Source of the DNA: JACCYQ01 sp036675565
GTDB lineage: Bacteria; Bacteroidota; Bacteroidia; Chitinophagales; Chitinophagaceae
Direction of reading: 5' to 3'
Assembly (NCBI GenBank): GCA_036675565.1
Contig: JAKFER010000274.1
Coordinates: forward strand, 1 to 7,331
Length of the DNA stretch: 7,331 nt
The notes below the pieces were generated by a model. The model saw only the letters and a program-made list of their open reading frames with translations, ran no database searches and was not told the DNA's origin. Shown here one piece after another: positions 5,963-7,331 of this stretch (position 1 is the first letter of the stretch; each line of letters begins with the position of its first letter). A program made the translations under genes and the position numbers.

Positions 5963-7255
5963 TCAATAATCAGTTTTACTGAGTTCATGGGGTTTTTTTT
6001 CTGCCAGTACAAATACATCAACCATGCGGCAATCATTCAGCAGCAGGAAGCCATTGCGTTCAAATCTTTCTTTTATTTCCTGAATGTTGCCGGTATTATC
6101 CTGCCATGCGACCTGGCAATCCTGCAGACCTGTTTCGTCAATGACCGGGATGTCTAAAGCATAGTCAAGATTTTGAACCAGTACGGACAAGGAAATGTAC
6201 CGGCCGCCTAAAGAGCGGGGGTTTTTATTTTTAACAGGGGACGGGTTATTTATTGCCGTTAGTATTCTGCCTGTTTTTTTTATCAATACCCAGCACGGTA
6301 TTTCACGTTTTTCTTTTTTTACCTGCATACCGAAATATCGTTCCAGGTCTTTTTGCATATAAACTTTAATCTCTTTTGTTTCAGCAGCGGGCACCACTAA
6401 CTCGTAGGTATAAGCATACTTATATTTCCAGGTATTTACATCACCGATGAGCCTGTAGCGTTCCGGTTGCCGGGCTTCAAGCAGGATGCGATTGGGTGAT
6501 ACCTTGTTCATGGCAGGATAAGCCAGCTTGTATAAATTTTCAATGGATGTATTGGTGGAATAGCAACGTATTATAGCAGGATTGGTGTTGCTGGTACCTG
6601 TAAATGAAGGCAGGCCCGGTGAATAGCCTGTTAATATGGAACGGTAAACTATGTTTTCACCGTCGCCGCCATTGTTTTTTATAAACAGCGGTAAGGAAAG
6701 ATCATAATCCAGGTCATTTTTTATGCGCAATACTACAGAGGAACCACTGCTGATAGCTTTAATGTTTTCGCCGGTTATTTCTTCTGCGCCGGTAATAGCT
6801 TTTACTACCCGGTGCTGATCTATCCATACATAATGCGGGATCATCTTATGCGCAAATAATTGTGTGAGGATGGTATCTTCTATGATGCCGGGAAAACTAT
6901 AAGGCCGGTCGTTACTGTTTTTACGCTTTGCAAAAAAGCTGCTGATCTTTTTTGCATTGTCGCCGGTGTTTTTACTGTTGACCAGTATTACCTGCAGGTC
7001 ATCTTTGAACTGCTGCTGCAATGCTTCGAGTTTTGGAAAGCCCTGTAAACAAGAAGTACACCAGGTGGACCAAAAATCGAGGATCAATAATTTGCCGCTG
7101 ACCGCAGAAAGTGTTGCTGAATCATTATTAAAACCAACAATACTATTGCTGAGTGCAAACGGAGGAACTGTATCACCAACCGCAAGCGGTTTTATGGGCT
7201 GGCTATTGCTGAATAACGGGAACAGAAAGATGAATATGAGAAAAGAATGTTTCAT
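5963..7255 (-). CDS. TlpA-type thioredoxin fused to a DUF3738 (TIGR03435-like) domain
   Basis: This 430-residue exported protein has a signal peptide (residues 1-18, MKHSFLIFIFLFPLFSNS) and then a thioredoxin fold of the TlpA/ResA type over about 25-168. The redox motif is WCTSC (C66, C69), and the cis-proline lies in MIPHYVWID (P140). This half should act as a thiol-disulfide oxidoreductase in the periplasm. The remaining 260 residues are not thioredoxin. SPNRILLEA (253-261), QKDLERYFGMQVKKEKREIPCWVLIKK (301-327) and IPVIDETGL (369-377) match the hallmarks I know of DUF3738: a 'RF.L..H.E.RE.P.Y.L' block followed by 'PVVDRTGL'. That domain has no established function. It adds four cysteines (C231, C321, C380, C409). 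The gene leads the SusC-SusD cluster on the same strand, 249 bp upstream of SusC. Confidence is high for the thioredoxin half and good for DUF3738. Confidence 0.92.
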   Translation of the reverse strand: MKHSFLIFIFLFPLFSNSQPIKPLAVGDTVPPFALSNSIVGFNNDSATLSAVSGKLLILDFWSTWCTSCLQGFPKLEALQQQFKDDLQVILVNSKNTGDNAKKISSFFAKRKNSNDRPYSFPGIIEDTILTQLFAHKMIPHYVWIDQHRVVKAITGAEEITGENIKAISSGSSVVLRIKNDLDYDLSLPLFIKNNGGDGENIVYRSILTGYSPGLPSFTGTSNTNPAIIRCYSTNTSIENLYKLAYPAMNKVSPNRILLEARQPERYRLIGDVNTWKYKYAYTYELVVPAAETKEIKVYMQKDLERYFGMQVKKEKREIPCWVLIKKTGRILTAINNPSPVKNKNPRSLGGRYISLSVLVQNLDYALDIPVIDETGLQDCQVAWQDNTGNIQEIKERFERNGFLLLNDCRMVDVFVLAEKKPHELSKTDY

Positions 7256-7270
7256 GGTAATGTTTTTTTC

Positions 7271-7288
7271 GCCTCACCCCAACCCCGG
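7271..7288 (-). promoter_or_regulatory. G-rich 18-bp leader element, copy upstream of the thioredoxin-DUF3738 gene
   Basis: Read on the minus strand it is CCGGGGTTGGGGTGAGGC, ending exactly 15 nt before the start codon at 7255. With the GG just upstream it has four runs of two or more Gs, which permits a two-tier G-quadruplex. It resembles the 'GGGGTGAGGC' arm of intergenic repeats seen in many bacterial genomes, without the complementary arm. Confidence 0.5.
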
Positions 7289-7331
7289 CCAGGTTGCTTC
7301 TCCCGCTGAGGCGGGATCGCACTGACGAGAA
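7289..7331. repeat. REP-like intergenic palindrome, running to the window edge
   Basis: Tcccgc (7301-7306) and gcggga (7311-7316) form a perfect 6-bp stem with a TGAG loop. On the minus strand the flanks read GTCAGTGCGA before the stem and AAGCAACCTGGCC after it. This resembles the widespread GTCATTGCGA...AAGCAATCT intergenic repeat as I remember it. Copy number elsewhere in the genome cannot be seen, and the repeat may continue beyond the edge. Confidence 0.5.

Overview
The window looks like accessory chromosome from a Bacteroidota bacterium, most likely Chitinophagaceae or a related soil or freshwater lineage. The evidence is a SusC/SusD outer-membrane pair of the subtype whose plug begins with an 'RATGSF' motif, a SusD lipoprotein signal (SSCKKYLDE), AT-leaning composition, and start codons without clear Shine-Dalgarno sequences. 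The genus cannot be fixed from the sequence alone.

Layout. Positions 1-618 hold no gene I can support but are dense in short repeats: an A/T-rich bulged hairpin, two inverted repeats, a 13-bp direct repeat with a 21-bp period, a 16-bp GC palindrome, and a hairpin just upstream of the next gene. A small secreted protein with a cysteine pair, possibly DUF6520-like, lies at 619-957 on the + strand. A perfect 15-bp-stem terminator at 985-1018 sits between it and the convergent minus-strand genes. The rest of the window is a minus-strand cluster, in transcription order: a periplasmic TlpA-type thioredoxin fused to a DUF3738 (TIGR03435-like) C-terminal half (7255-5963), a SusC/RagA TonB-dependent transporter (5713-2525), and a SusD/RagB surface lipoprotein (2424-1051).

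How they may work together. SusC and SusD should form an outer-membrane importer for an oligomeric substrate, either peptide or glycan. The SusC has no N-terminal STN signalling domain, and the window contains no glycoside hydrolase, peptidase, sigma factor or anti-sigma factor, so the substrate is open. The thioredoxin-DUF3738 protein next to it suggests a redox-linked or thiol-linked role in the cell envelope. That link is an inference from gene order.

The most striking non-coding observation is an 18-bp G-rich element, 15/18 identical in its two copies. One copy lies exactly 15 nt upstream of the thioredoxin-DUF3738 start codon and the other exactly 15 nt upstream of the SusC start codon. 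It resembles half of a G-rich intergenic repeat common in this phylum. It may be a relic of repeat insertion or a shared leader signal.
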